Shown here piece after piece: positions 12,501 to 22,379 of a stretch of 64,000 bases of DNA. The position numbers and the translations under genes are program-made. The stretch is taken from positions 14,148,001 to 14,212,000 of the forward strand of contig CM040087.1 in NCBI GenBank assembly GCA_022496805.1, read 5' to 3'. The notes beneath the pieces are model-generated. The model was not told the origin of the DNA and did no database searches. It saw only the letters and a list, made by a program, of their open reading frames with translations. The stretch is from Pohlia nutans (taxonomy: Eukaryota > Streptophyta > Bryopsida > Bryales > Mniaceae). The stretch's first letter is position 1. Every line of letters begins with the position of its first letter.

Positions 12501-15500
12501 TGGTTCCTTACATCGTTATATCGATTTCTATTCCAGCATTGCAGCAAAATGGTCAAAACATATACGTTGTTTGAATTTAGGTTCCTTCAATTTTCAATCA
12601 GTCAATAGGCTCTTCTCCGATCCATGTCAACGTGATCCAAGAGAAACCAGATATTGTTCAAGGTAACAATTTAGAAGTACCTTGAAATTGCCTTGGCAAA
12701 AGATGGCACAGTGGGGTGCATGATGTAGCTTCGCGCTTCAGCAATACTTCGGAACCTCGTGAAGCCATTTTCTACAGTGTCTGCAGATGCATTGGAATCG
12801 ATGGCAAGAAACACACTCCGGCAACCGTACGTGGATTTCTTCGAAACTCCTTGCTTCTTCTTAGCATCCGCATCCTTGTATGCTGCGTGCACACGTACAC
12901 GATTGAAACGGATGATGAATGTAATATGCATTAAAACCCTAGGAAATGTTGTAAGATTCCAATGATCTGTTATTACACTATACATTGAACTGATCCATGT
13001 GATATGCTGGATAATTGATACAAAAACTTGGTCTGCTAATTCAGCTAAGTCTACTAATTATTTCTTAACCCCTAAAGGACCAAGGATTCATGGTTTTAAA
13101 ATGAGAAGTTTAAACGATCATATTGTGAAAATTATAATTTGAATGGGACCAAATTTTATATCATTGGAATTAGTGAAGAACATTACATATGTTGAATCAA
13201 AAATAAGAATAAAACTAACAAAAAAACAATCTACATAAAACCTACTCAAACTCACTGAAAAAAACAGGAGCCACCTGGTGGCCTCATGATCCTTTAGGGG
13301 TTGATGTCCTGTGGGCTCCAAAATAGCTATGGCTTGGCCTCAACTCTTTTTTCTTGCCCTCAACAAGAATTGTCCAGAAAAAGGGTAAAACCCTAAACCC
13401 TAAATCACGTACAGAAAGAAAGTAAACTTGTAGCATTGAATTGAGTGCCATACCGTAAAAAACGAATTTCTTCAAGCCACAATGAATGCCGTGGATACCG
13501 AGGCATCTGTACCGATCCAAGATCATGTAATGAGCAGGTGCGGTGTCTTCAAAATTGACGCGGAGGACATTCTCTTCGCCAAATGCGCGCTGCAATGGCG
13601 TGCCCCCGTTTTCAAACCGTGGCCCCTGGCAAATCAAATCCATTTTGTGTCTTGTCAATGCCGTGGCCTTCAAGAGCAACATGACTAAATCAAATGACTA
13701 ATTCAATTCATCATATTAGAGTGAAAAAACACAATTCAGATAGGTCAACATTGCACGTGTTAGTTGAAACGACAAAAAATTCTTACTCAAAACTGTTAAG
13801 AAAAACATGAGGAAAAATTCAAACACTAGGAGGATATACCTACCGAAAATTCGCACTTGCCCGAGTGCTTCACATTGCAAGTGAATACCAAATGTCCTTC
13901 TTTTAGCTTAGACCAATCTCTCTGTGCACAAACAGCTTGTGAGACCAAACAAGACTAGTTGAATGCAAAATAAATAAATAAAAATTACAACATTCTATTA
14001 CAAAGGAATGTCCTTTTAGCTTAGACCAATCTCTGTGTGCACAAACAGCTTGTGAGACCAAACAAGACTAGTTGAATGCAAAAAAAAAAGAAATCACAAC
14101 ATTCTATAGCAAAGGAATGCGCACCATGGCACCGCGATTAAATCGGTGAAAAAGTCGATTATCCACCACCTCCACGTCCATTGTTTTAAAAGTCTTCAGC
14201 TCATTCACTGGTGGATATTTGTGTGGCCTGTACAACACTAACAGTCACACCTATATTCACTGCAACACGTTCAGCAACTACCGATAATAAAGAGAACAAA
14301 TATGAAGGACATGGAATTAAAATTCTTACTCTTTACAGTGATCCAAGATGAGGAAGCGTTTGGTGAACGAAAGCTCTCCGAAAGCACGAACCCAGATAGG
14401 GTCAGCTGTAAACTCTGCATGCTGAAGTGCACAATCCTTGTAGCGAAATGCACACTCCTTGGGATGTACGCCATTCTCGGATTTTGGAATGAGGACCTTT
14501 CCATGGGAGGGAGGGTGAATTATTGGCTCCACACCAAAGTCTAGTTTGCGAGCATCTGCAAAAACAGAACCGCTCAAGAAGGGACGTGTCAGTCTGACAG
14601 TTTGGTTGTAGAATTCAAACATCTTTGGTTGTTGTCCATCATCCTGCTTAGCCTTCACGTTCCTACAACCCGAGGATTGTCCGTCAGCAGCAACGATGGA
14701 TCGTTTCGTCTGCGAGCTCCTGTCTGAGGTGCACTATGTTAAATTTTTGTGTAAGTGTATGTGAATGCAACAAAAGGGGTATTAATTTGAACATCGCCGT
14801 CCAAAGTATACATACAATAGCTGAAAATATTGATGTATACTTACATTAAACATATGTTTAGGACAGAATAGATATTCATACAAACGTTTTAGACATATGA
14901 GGTTTTAAGAGGGGTCATGAACGTAGATGATTCTCAAACATAATGTAGAGTGCACCTGATGGTGGCATACCTAGAGATGAGCACAGCTCAGGCTTTGGTG
15001 TGCGTGGCGTTGTCAGCTCGGAACGGCGTGAAAAATTAGCACTCCCACAAGTCACACTCTCATTGCTGCCTTGGCTCGACACCGGTGGCATTGAGCTTTG
15101 ACAAGCCTCACGCCTCATTTCTTGGATCTTCTTTTCAATATCAAGTGCCAGCAGCGTTCCATCACTAATAGCAGGCCGAGGTGTGGGCGAGCACTCCCAA
15201 AATGCACGAGGGACAGAAGGAGAATCACCACGTCGTGGAGAATTCTTCACCTTGTTCACAACAAAACCACATAAGTTGCGAATGGTGTCAATTTCGACGT
15301 GGTCAGTTTCTGTCAACACCTGGATAGCCGTCTCCTCCCCGGCCTCGTGTAACCACCGTCGTACTGAGTTGTTAATGATCTGGGCGTGCCGGCGTTGCAC
15401 TTGCAGGATCAATTTCTCCACTGCCGCCGGAAGCTCCATGTCGTCAGTAGCTATGCCATCCCATGCACCTCCTTCCAATGCATCAGCCAAAACGACGCTG

Positions 15501-16774
15501 CAAAAACATCAACAAAAAAGCTTCCCCAATCACTTTTAAAAAAAAAATTCAAACTGGTCAGTGAGATTTCTTTAAAAAATGTTCTTGTCAGTACACAGTC
15601 CCACTCGACTTTCACACACAATTTGAGACTATTCTTAGGTTGGTATTATTACTTTTAAGAACCTTCCTTATCAACCTTGTGACACTTGCTGCACAGATTT
15701 TCTCAAACATCCAAATAAGGAAATTTATCTACACCAAACAGTACAGAGACTCTAATTCATACCAAAGCATAAATTCAAAACTCAGAATAATTTTTTTTTA
15801 AATGGGCTACCTTTCGCATCTTCGTCTCGTTGGCCGTCACCACCACCATTTTCTCAGCTTCGGACCACCTGCACAAATTAACAAACTGAAATACATTCAG
15901 ATTGTAATTCTCTCATGATGGGTTCTCTCATTAGTTGGTTTTCCATCATATTCTTTCAGACTGGACAATCACAACGTATCATAGATACCGACATGTGCGA
16001 TGCCAAAAAAAACCTGGAACACCGACACATTTTGATCTTGTACAAGAACCAAACGCAAAATTCAAAGCTAGTTGTTCTTGGGAATCGACATCAAGGAGCA
16101 ACCAAAAGATTTACGGTTATAAATCAACCAATTCGATTGATCATATTGTGAAAAGTATGATTCAAATAGGACTAAATTATATATCTCCAGATCCAGTGAA
16201 GAACATTTGCCGGTGTTGGTTCATGAATGAAAGTGGACCAACAAAATAAAAAAAGTCGCCATACCACGTACTCAAACTGCTAAGAAAAACATGAGGCTTC
16301 TTGTTCATTACGGGGATAAAACGCTGCAGTGGAAAACTGCAAACATACTCACAAATCCAAACAGGACTGCTCCGGTGACACCACCACCCCCTGAAATGTA
16401 CACCACCGGCACATGTTCTCTACACAGGGTGTGTTTCTCGTCAACCCCCTGATGCAGTGATCTCAAAACTGGCTAAAATTAGCTGGATTTCTACCCAAAA
16501 ATTGGGGCTGCTAAGCATACAAAGAAAGAAAATGATTTTCTTTTTAAATGTAGCGAGAATGCTCATCATGATATAAATATGCAGCAACTTCATGAGGTGA
16601 TATCCGCGGATATCATCATGGAATCGCCGTAATATATCAAGGGTATTGCCGGATATTATAGAGGTATCGTGAGTATTGTATGCACTCAGTAGATACCATT
16701 TACGTGGGAGGTCGCATAATGTTCTAAATGTCATAAAGTGGTTTTGAGATCACTGCCCTGATGGCGAGCTCCAT
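6555..16774 (-). CDS. Eukaryotic RNA-dependent RNA polymerase, RDR3/4/5 (gamma)-like; TE-interrupted, possibly inactive
   Basis: Converts single-stranded RNA to dsRNA for small-RNA silencing. Twenty exons on the minus strand: 16353-16774 (contains a hAT MITE), 15811-15868, 14956-15497, 14330-14723, 14125-14227, 13840-13921, 13454-13684, 12681-12882, 12280-12367, 12008-12164, 11638-11715, 10856-10959, 10603-10751, 10016-10247, 9276-9507, 9044-9183, 8425-8584, 7925-8138, 7162-7328, 6555-6788. Phases agree at all junctions from exon 4 on, except inside exon 10. Landmarks: SVRRWLHEAGEETA near the N-terminus (gamma-type), HTDGCGYIS (exon 10), IQVRPSMLKV, YLIGCADPTG, catalytic DLDGDQYW (exon 15), and a gamma-type tail STSILG...FAWKVAG. 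Known RDR-gamma proteins usually have DFDGD, so DLDGD is unusual. Lesions: hAT MITE near codon 7, and one extra T in T4 runs at 15489-15492 and 12120-12123. A downstream start at 15439 (MELPAAVEKL) would bypass the first two. The two 5' exons are the least certain part. Confidence 0.85.
6914..7121. mobile_element. TTAA-family MITE in RDR intron 19
   Basis: The right end AAAACCATGAATCATTGG...TCCTTTAGGGGTTAA and the left end CAAAGGACCAAGAAG match the family at 11015-11508 and 13065-13304. The left terminus is decayed. Confidence 0.65.
7444..7506. repeat. Compact near-perfect hairpin in RDR intron 18
   Basis: TGATGTGGAATATCC...CATTATTTCAT pairs with ATGAAATGATGTCGGATATTCCACATCA around a short CCTCCCA loop, with about one mismatch in a 28-bp stem. 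It has the size of a small-RNA precursor hairpin or a very short MITE. No target duplication was recognised. Confidence 0.7.
7563..7810. repeat. Tandem repeat in RDR intron 18, five units of about 45-47 bp
   Basis: The unit TCACAATTCAACAGTGTTTTG plus TAATTGAATATTTGATTC recurs five times with small changes. It is an intronic minisatellite with no coding content. Confidence 0.75.
8170..8370. mobile_element. Decayed TTAA-family MITE in RDR intron 17
   Basis: The central block (CAAATTTATTTGTTGTT, CACATGCAATG, GATTGTCATT) matches the copy at 6914-7121. The ends read TAAATCCTAAAAGACCCAG and TCTAGAGGTTAAA, older and more diverged. Confidence 0.5.
8718..8981. mobile_element. TIR element with 8-9 bp target duplication in RDR intron 16
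   Basis: The ends are CCGGGGAAGTCACT and AGTGACTTCCCCGAG, flanked on both sides by GGACCGTGC (8709-8717 and 8982-8990). A 9-bp duplication suggests Mutator; aligning the TIRs exactly gives 8 bp, which suggests hAT. 264 bp, AT-rich, non-coding. Confidence 0.7.
9721..9869. mobile_element. CACTA-type MITE in RDR intron 14
   Basis: It begins CACTAGTAGGAT and ends ATCCTACTAGTG, with a 3-bp CAA duplication on both sides (9718-9720, 9870-9872). CACTA termini plus 3-bp duplication define the CACTA/En-Spm group. 149 bp. Confidence 0.75.
11015..11508. mobile_element. TTAA-family MITE in RDR intron 11, host of a nested Stowaway
   Basis: The ends are TTAACCCCTAAAGGACCATA and CCTTGGTCCTTTAGGGGTTAA. Removing the Stowaway at 11137-11387 with one TA restores the colinear family sequence seen at 6914-7121 (CACATG...TTTTTCACTGATTCCGG). 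Confidence 0.8.
11137..11387. mobile_element. Stowaway MITE nested in a TTAA-family MITE
   Basis: CTCCCTCCGTCCCAAAGTTA at the left, with the GGGACGGAGGGAG complement at the right and TA on both sides. It is the same subfamily as 41417-41669 in the CCT1 gene. Confidence 0.85.
12418..12442. repeat. Telomere-type repeat (CCCTAAA) in an RDR intron
   Basis: Three CCCTAAA units in a row between exons 8 and 9. A second short run lies at about 13387-13405 in intron 7. The Arabidopsis-type telomere unit supports a green-plant origin. Confidence 0.7.
13065..13304. mobile_element. TTAA-family MITE in RDR intron 7 (inverse orientation)
   Basis: The ends are TTAACCCCTAAAGGACCAAG and GATCCTTTAGGGGTTGA. 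It is the reverse complement of the copies at 11015 and 28738. A frame crossing its edge (13284-13453) mimics coding sequence but has no valid splice phase. Confidence 0.75.
13886..14112. repeat. Tandem duplication spanning the RDR exon 6 acceptor
   Basis: A segment of about 115 bp, from AATGTCC...TTTTAGCTTAGACC through TGTGCACAAACAGCTTGTG to ACATTCTAT..CAAAGG, is present twice (about 13886-14000 and 14004-14112). The copy nearer exon 6 holds the used acceptor. The second repeats part of exon 6 and a decoy acceptor inside intron 5. Confidence 0.75.
16455..16755. mobile_element. hAT MITE inserted in the first RDR coding exon
   Basis: CAGTGATCTCAAAAC at the left and GTTTTGAGATCACTG at the right form a perfect 15-bp TIR, flanked by the 8-bp duplication CCCTGATG (16447-16454, 16756-16763). 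The 8-bp duplication and CAG terminus are hAT hallmarks. Taking the element out joins a frame that begins MELAIRGLTRN and splices in phase to exon 2. A diverged copy is at 24779-25100. Confidence 0.85.
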
Positions 16775-17538
16775 TTCGGAACCGAATTCCACAACAGAAT
16801 TCCAAGGACGAGGTTGTGACGCACCTTCAATGTAGAGAATCTAAGGAGAGAAAGTACCGGAGGTGAACATTTCAGGGCTTCTACTAAGCAGCACTCGTCC
16901 CCTCAACGTGCAAGTAGAGAATCTATGTACTGCAATTCTCTTCTTCAATTCTCAAACCACGGCAATTAATCGAAACCATCAAGCTCGCCGTTGAGAGAAA
17001 AATGAAATAATTTACCTTCCCATCAAGACGTGGGTAGCTCCGCTCCACTATTGGCAACCTCGAACCAGCAGCCACGTTAAGTTATAATGACTCATCGCTG
17101 GTCGGATACGACGAAGATGCAAAATCCCACCTTTGGAGGAGTTAGAAGTGTGTCAATCAACCCTGAACGAGGAGGAGGAAAAAACACACACAATCAGCTG
17201 GTCGTCTGGCTCACACTCCCTACCTACCGACAGAGGAAATTGTGAGAAAGGAAGGAAGGGAAGAAGGGCAAGCGGGGAGGTGACAGGAGAGGAAAAGGGG
17301 CGTGTGGGAGAGAATGATGTTTGGGTAGGAAAGGGGCGAGGAAAGAGGAGGGAGGGAGGAAGACAGGAAGACAGGGTCAGCGTGGTGCAGGTCAGCGTGA
17401 GTGTTGATTCGGACACAGATACAGTAACTTAATGGGTGGCGCCTGCACTGCCGGAACGGCATTCATCAAGCTCCACGCTCACAGGGCGGCCCTGCCTAGC
17501 TAACTTAGCTCTTTCCCCAACCCTCCAGGCAGCATCTC
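16775..17538 (-). promoter_or_regulatory. RDR 5' flank with pyrimidine-rich tract
   Basis: 17210-17400 read on the minus strand is a long C/T-rich tract (CCTCCCTCTTTCC, CTTCCTTTC), common in plant 5' leaders and promoters. Transcription start and TATA box are not identifiable with confidence. The purine-rich plus-strand frame at 17133-17432 is a by-product of this composition. Confidence 0.35.
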
Positions 17539-17953
17539 TAAGGTAGGAAAACCAAAAACGGTGAAAATAAGGTGATTTGACCAGAAGGAATGGAGTTAGA
17601 AATTATGTGAAATTTTTTTGAGATGAAGAAGAAGAAATGATGAAGAATGCAAGTTGTTTCGTATTTTTATTCCCCGTAAATAATTATCTACAATTTCTCA
17701 AAGTGGGAAGTTTGTCAAACCCCCTTCTTGTATACTAGACTCTTCCTTTTCTACACGTGAAAGCACCTAAAACGGTCAACTAATATCACATAAAACCGCA
17801 CACAAGATTCCAAAAAAATTAGTAATTTTTAGTAAATTTTTAGTAATCCTCGTCATGCAAAAATTCTCCATTTTCGGTCTACTACCTCCCTGCTTTTAAA
17901 AAACTCTAGTGCACGCCTTGAGGGCATTAACCGTTTTTGGTTTTCCTACCTTA
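17539..17953. mobile_element. TIR MITE, TAAGGTAGGAAAACC family
   Basis: TAAGGTAGGAAAACCAAAAA at the left and its reverse complement at 17934-17953; AT-rich interior, no coding content. Confidence 0.7.
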
Positions 17954-18017
17954 ACACTGTCAAAGTGACCCTTCTTAACTTAGGGCAGGCTTCCATGTGA
18001 GGGTCCCAAACTTTACA

Positions 18018-18162
18018 AAAACAAGCGGGTAGTTGCGTACTCTCTGCCTTTGTATTTACCCTATATTTACTTTTACACCTTGTTTGTGTTGTTCACTCAT
18101 GTAACTTCTTAAAAACGAAGTGTTTACGTAGTCTCTCCCCTAGAAGGGCAGAGACAACAAAC
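18018..18162. repeat. Dispersed repeat, copy 2 (pairs with 889-1034)
   Basis: Same unit as 889-1034, including AAACAAGCGGGTAGT, ACTTTTACACCTTGTTTGT and GGGCAGAGACAACAAAC. Confidence 0.6.
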
Positions 18163-18177
18163 AGAAGGAGCTCTGAC

Positions 18178-18287
18178 CACTATAGTAGAACAGGTGGCGC
18201 TCCCCAAGGACATGCCCAGGCACAATCACTATGCATGCGTGGAATTGGGCACTACTTGCCTCGGCAGTGCCACCTTTTCTACTAGTG
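18178..18287. mobile_element. Small CACTA-like element
   Basis: It begins CACTATAGTAGAACAGGTGG and ends GCCACCTTTTCTACTAGTG. Interior GCATGCGTGGAATTGGGCAC recurs inverted at about 34795-34825, so a second copy lies around 34785-34875. Confidence 0.55.
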
Positions 18288-18545
18288 AACCGGAATAGAA
18301 AAGGTGAAGGACGAGAATGCATTTGTAGTGGAATCATGGATAGAATATATTTGCTATAGTAATATTTAGCCCAAAAAATGAGTGTTCTTGCAATGTCTCT
18401 TCCCTACAGTCAAAGCCAATAAAAGCAGAAGCTTGTCCCTATTTTTGGACATGGTGGATTATTCTAGATTGTTTCGAGTGTAAAATTAAAAATTCCAAAA
18501 AAGAACCTAAATCCCCCGCCTCCAAAATGAAAAAAATTGTCAGTA

Positions 18546-18834
18546 CTAAGGTCGAGACACCTAAAACCGATAACTTAAGCTACCTACACTATTTCTGGAC
18601 CAGCTATTAATAGGGTGATATTTTTCCCGGGTTGGAAGTTAGTTTTTGCGGAGAATGCAAATTTTTCCATGAATTATTTCCCAATATTGAAATTTGTACA
18701 ATTTTTCAAAGTGAAAAGTACTTCAGAACCCATAACCGATATGTACAAATGAGGTACATCTGTTCTTTCACAATCTAGAAATTAGAATATATCGGTTTTT
18801 GGTCACCTGTCGGTTATGGGTGTCTCTACCTTAG
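18546..18834. mobile_element. TIR MITE, CTAAGGTNGAGACACC family
   Basis: CTAAGGTCGAGACACCTAAA at the left, matched by CGGTTATGGGTGTCTCTACC then TTAG at the right. Termini resemble those of 17539-17953 and 20320-20698, suggesting a superfamily relation. Confidence 0.6.
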
Positions 18835-19574
18835 TGTGGGGGTTGGTTTGTCGTCCCCATCTCCCGCCTTGTGTGAAGATCAGGGATGTCAAAGCCGCTA
18901 GAAGATAAGAAACTTATTCGAATAAGTTGATGTAATTGAATACATAAATAATCACATGCTTGTACACAAAACTACCTGACCACAGTGAAACCTCACATTG
19001 TTTAGGGGTCAGCTAAGGACTAGCCATCTTTCGCATTCTTTTGATAATGACAATCATGGCTTTGTTGATAGCTGCGGCCACTGTGGGAAACGTCATCATC
19101 AGTGAATTTTTCTTCATGACACAGTTGAGCATTTTTGCTACTTTTCCATGACTTGAAGAGCAATTCAAGCTTCTTCGATGCTCTTTTTCATATTAATATA
19201 TATAGGTAATATGGTTAACCAAAAAGAAGCTAAAACTTCTGTTAGATTATATGGTGTACTAGTTTTGTCGTTAAAAGAACGACAAAAATTGGACGAGGTC
19301 GTTTTTGTCAGACAACTATCAAGAAGCGACTTGCAAGCTACTTCAAGCATCCTTCACTCAACATCCCTACTTTTTGTTCTTTATAGATCCTTCTCCATTT
19401 TGGGATTACAACAACCCCGAAGACCAAGGAAAAGCGGAGTTTTGAATTTGCGTTTTCATTTCGGTTACAGTCAACGAGAGCATGCATAGACTTCCATTTC
19501 CATGAATATTGGGCCTTGAAACTCGTGTTCTGTTTTTGAATAATTGAAATAGAGTTAACGAAAAAGAAGTGCAT

Positions 19575-19865
19575 TTAACCTCCCTTTTGCTCTACTTCGT
19601 ACCTCTTTATTGAACTATACTTAAGTTGAATAGTGTCGTGTCATAGATTGTCCCCTTGTAGGCCATGGGTTTGGAATTTTGGTGGATGGTGTGGAAGCCA
19701 TAACAAGGTATGGAGAATAATGACAGTGCCTTGGTTTAGATTGTCTTCCAACTCGTCACAAACTATTTTTTGGTTTATTTATATTTCAATATGAGTGCAG
19801 AGGAATTCAACATGAGTTTGTCAAACCTTTCCTCTTTGAACTGACTTTTCAGTTAACTCTAATAT
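19575..19865. repeat. Long dispersed repeat, copy 1 (pairs with 26549-26835)
   Basis: About 290 bp aligned in the same orientation with 26549-26835. Shared blocks include TTGCTCTACTT, TTGAACTATACTT, GGTTGAATAGT, GGTGGATGGTGTGG and TATTTCAATATGAGT. Both follow a GAGTTAAC...AAAGAAG block, which at the second locus has been moved away by an insertion. Parent element unknown. Confidence 0.65.
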
Positions 19866-20319
19866 TATGCTAAAACACATGTGCTACCTAGGTGCTAACA
19901 TTAGGCAATACCTCGGTGATACTTAGATTTAACTCCTAGGAATTCTGACTATTATTTCTTTCTTTCTTTCTTTTTCAGAAATCCTTTGTATCAATTAGTC
20001 AGCTTAAATTTTATGCAACAATTTGACTAAAATTAGCAACTAAAATAATCACTGCTCATCATCACTGAGATTAATTTTGGTTTTTGGCACAAATGGAAAC
20101 TGCATTTTCATTGCAAAGGAAACAGAATCATTACTGGAATTGATAGGCAGGGAAATGGGGATGAACTGCAGTCACTGCACGGCAGGTATCTTATCTTAGG
20201 CCTGGCCTTGGAAAAACGGCGTTGATTTATGCCTTCCTTTGCATGCGCCTTAACTGAAGGTAGACAAGATTCCCCTGCTCTTCTGACTCTTCTCATGGCC
20301 GTTTCACACTATGGTTGAT

Positions 20320-20698
20320 TGTCCTAAAACCACCAACTTAAGCAATTTGACCTATTTTTGGCAGTGCTACATTCGAAAAAAATGACTGCATTCGAAATAG
20401 GTTTTGATGAGGATTGCAAAAAATCGCAACATTTAATTCGCATTTGTCAATTTTATACAAAATACCAAATTGGAAAGTAACTTCTAACCCATACATGACA
20501 TACCAATTTCCTAAGTTCACACTTTGTTGTTCCTAGATTCCGCCCATGAGCTAACCCAAAACCACCACTATTTCTTTGCAATGCTTGGCATGCCATTGGT
20601 TTACTTGAATAGTGAAATCGGTGGTTTTGAGTCTCAACTGTGGTGGCATCAAGAAAGCTCTACATGTCATAATTGGGGGAGGTCATGGTTTTAGGACA
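20320..20698. mobile_element. TIR MITE, TGTCCTAAAACCA ends
   Basis: TGTCCTAAAACCA at the left and TGGTTTTAGGACA at the right; 379 bp, no coding content. Confidence 0.55.
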
Positions 20699-20849
20699 TC
20701 CTACGTTATGGCCGTTCAAGTGGAGAGGTTGTGGAATTGCGCATCCAAATTTTGTTGAGAGTTTAAATATGTAGAAAAATGTAGTTTTGATTTTTTATGA
20801 AAAGAATTTGACGGCCTCTCAACCATAGTTTGAGTTTCCATTCCTGTCC

Positions 20850-21411
20850 AAGGACCGCTTCACACTATGGCCGAAGCAGGAGATGCCGTCAATTTCCACC
20901 AATCAGATTGTAGGAAATCAAGAATTCGGCCTCTCGACCCTTCACACTAAAGGCCAAAGTCCAAAGGCCGTCGCTCTTCAAAACACTCACATGGCAACAC
21001 TTTTTGACCAAGGTTGACGGACTCTTAAAGGAAGTTTGAGTTGAATGGGAATAGAAACCTAAACTATGGTCGAGAGGTCGTCGATTTTTTTTCATAAAAA
21101 ATCAAACTATATTTTATTGCCTATTTTCAATCCATTTCTTTGAATTCTCAACAAAGTTTGCCTACTCAATCCCACGGCCTCTCGACTTGAACGACCATGG
21201 TCTGAAGCAGTCCTAATTCAAACTTTCTTCGAGAGTCCGTCGCCTTAGTTAAAAAGTGCTCTTACACAAGCATTTTGAAAGGTGAGAGCCTTTGAACTTT
21301 GGCCTCTTGTGTAAAGAGTCAAGAGGCCAAACTCTTAGTTCTTTGCAATTTGATTGGTGATTGGTGGAAATCGACGGCCTCTCAACTTTGGCCATTGTCT
21401 GAAGCGGCCTT
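20850..21411. repeat. Foldback element with about 55-bp ends
   Basis: AAGGACCGCTTCACACTATG and further to TTTCCACCAATCA are matched by the reverse complement at 21357-21411. Inner blocks (ATGGCC...GAGAGGCCGTC, GACGGACTCT...AAAGTTTGAG) also pair. A related arm at 20700-20830 pairs with 21060-21210, so the structure is compound. Confidence 0.65.
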
Positions 21412-21793
21412 CAGTCTGATGTTTTTCCTGATGTTTTTCCTTTCCTGCTAGATTCCTGGCCCAATCAGCTGCAAAACTTTATCTACTCTACATGGGTTGT
21501 CGTTTTGTCATAAACTGATTTTATTTTATTTTTTAAATTTAAATTTAAATTTTTTTTAAAATTGTTTTTAAATGTTCAAAACAACCTATCCTAAATCAAT
21601 GTGAGTAAACACAACGTACTATATTTAACCCAAAAAACAGGTTTTTTCCCAGGCTACTTGGAGCGAGAATCCAATGTCACTGCGCAGTCTCAATGGTCTA
21701 AGTTTGGAGCACTGCTGTAGTGCACACTAAAAAAATTTAAAATAAACTAAAAATAAAAGTCACCGAAAATAGTATGTCGACTTAGAGAATAAT

Positions 21794-22180
21794 TTAACCC
21801 CTAAACGTCAAAGCAAGCCCCACGGGCTTGGTATAAAGGATTAATTGGAGAAAAAAGTAGATTTTCTCAACCAATTCAAGCGAGACTTGTTGTATTGGAA
21901 AGCTACTGAAAAAGCGATCTAGATTCCAAATTTTTGCCTCATTTGAGAGATTGTGGAATCGTTGGTAAGCAATCAAAATTATGAAATTGAACAAGTTTTG
22001 AGGTTGGGGCAGCTGAAGTTGAGCAGTGCCGCAGTGCTACAGTGCTAGCCAGCAGTGCACTGCAGAGCCGTTTTTGCAACAAAAATAAATAAATAATAAA
22101 TTTAAAAAAAAATTGTTTCCAAAAAAATTATATTCTTTCCAGACTGCCCCGTCCAGGCCCTCTTGCCGTTTAAGGGTTAA
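21794..22180. mobile_element. TTAA-family element
   Basis: TTAACCCCTAAACGTCAAAG at the left and GCCGTTTAAGGGTTAA at the right. Interior AAGCCCCACGGGCTTGG also occurs in the element at 3210-3452 (TAGCCCCACGGGCTTGG), linking the two. Confidence 0.65.
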
Positions 22181-22379
22181 AGCAACGCCTTACACCGCCA
22201 TAGCGAGGGTGTGGAACTCGTGACCTCCCTAATGCTAATTAAAGGAGAGTTCCCACAAGTTCCCCCAAGCCAAGATGGGGACTATTTATGAACAATGTTT
22301 GTCAGAAACTGTATTTACAGAGAACAAACTCCACTTGAACTACACTTATGCACTAGTTCTGTTTTTAGATGACTCTAAT

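Noticed and set aside
13284..13453. Candidate RDR exon (KKKELRPSHSYFGAHR) between exons 7 and 8
   Set aside because: No acceptor gives the right phase, no donor exists before the MITE edge, and exon 7 joins exon 8 (YAYKDADAKKK) in frame as in other RDRs.
17133..17462. Glu/Arg/Gly-rich frame upstream of RDR
   Set aside because: Complement of the pyrimidine-rich RDR 5' flank; low complexity, no domain.
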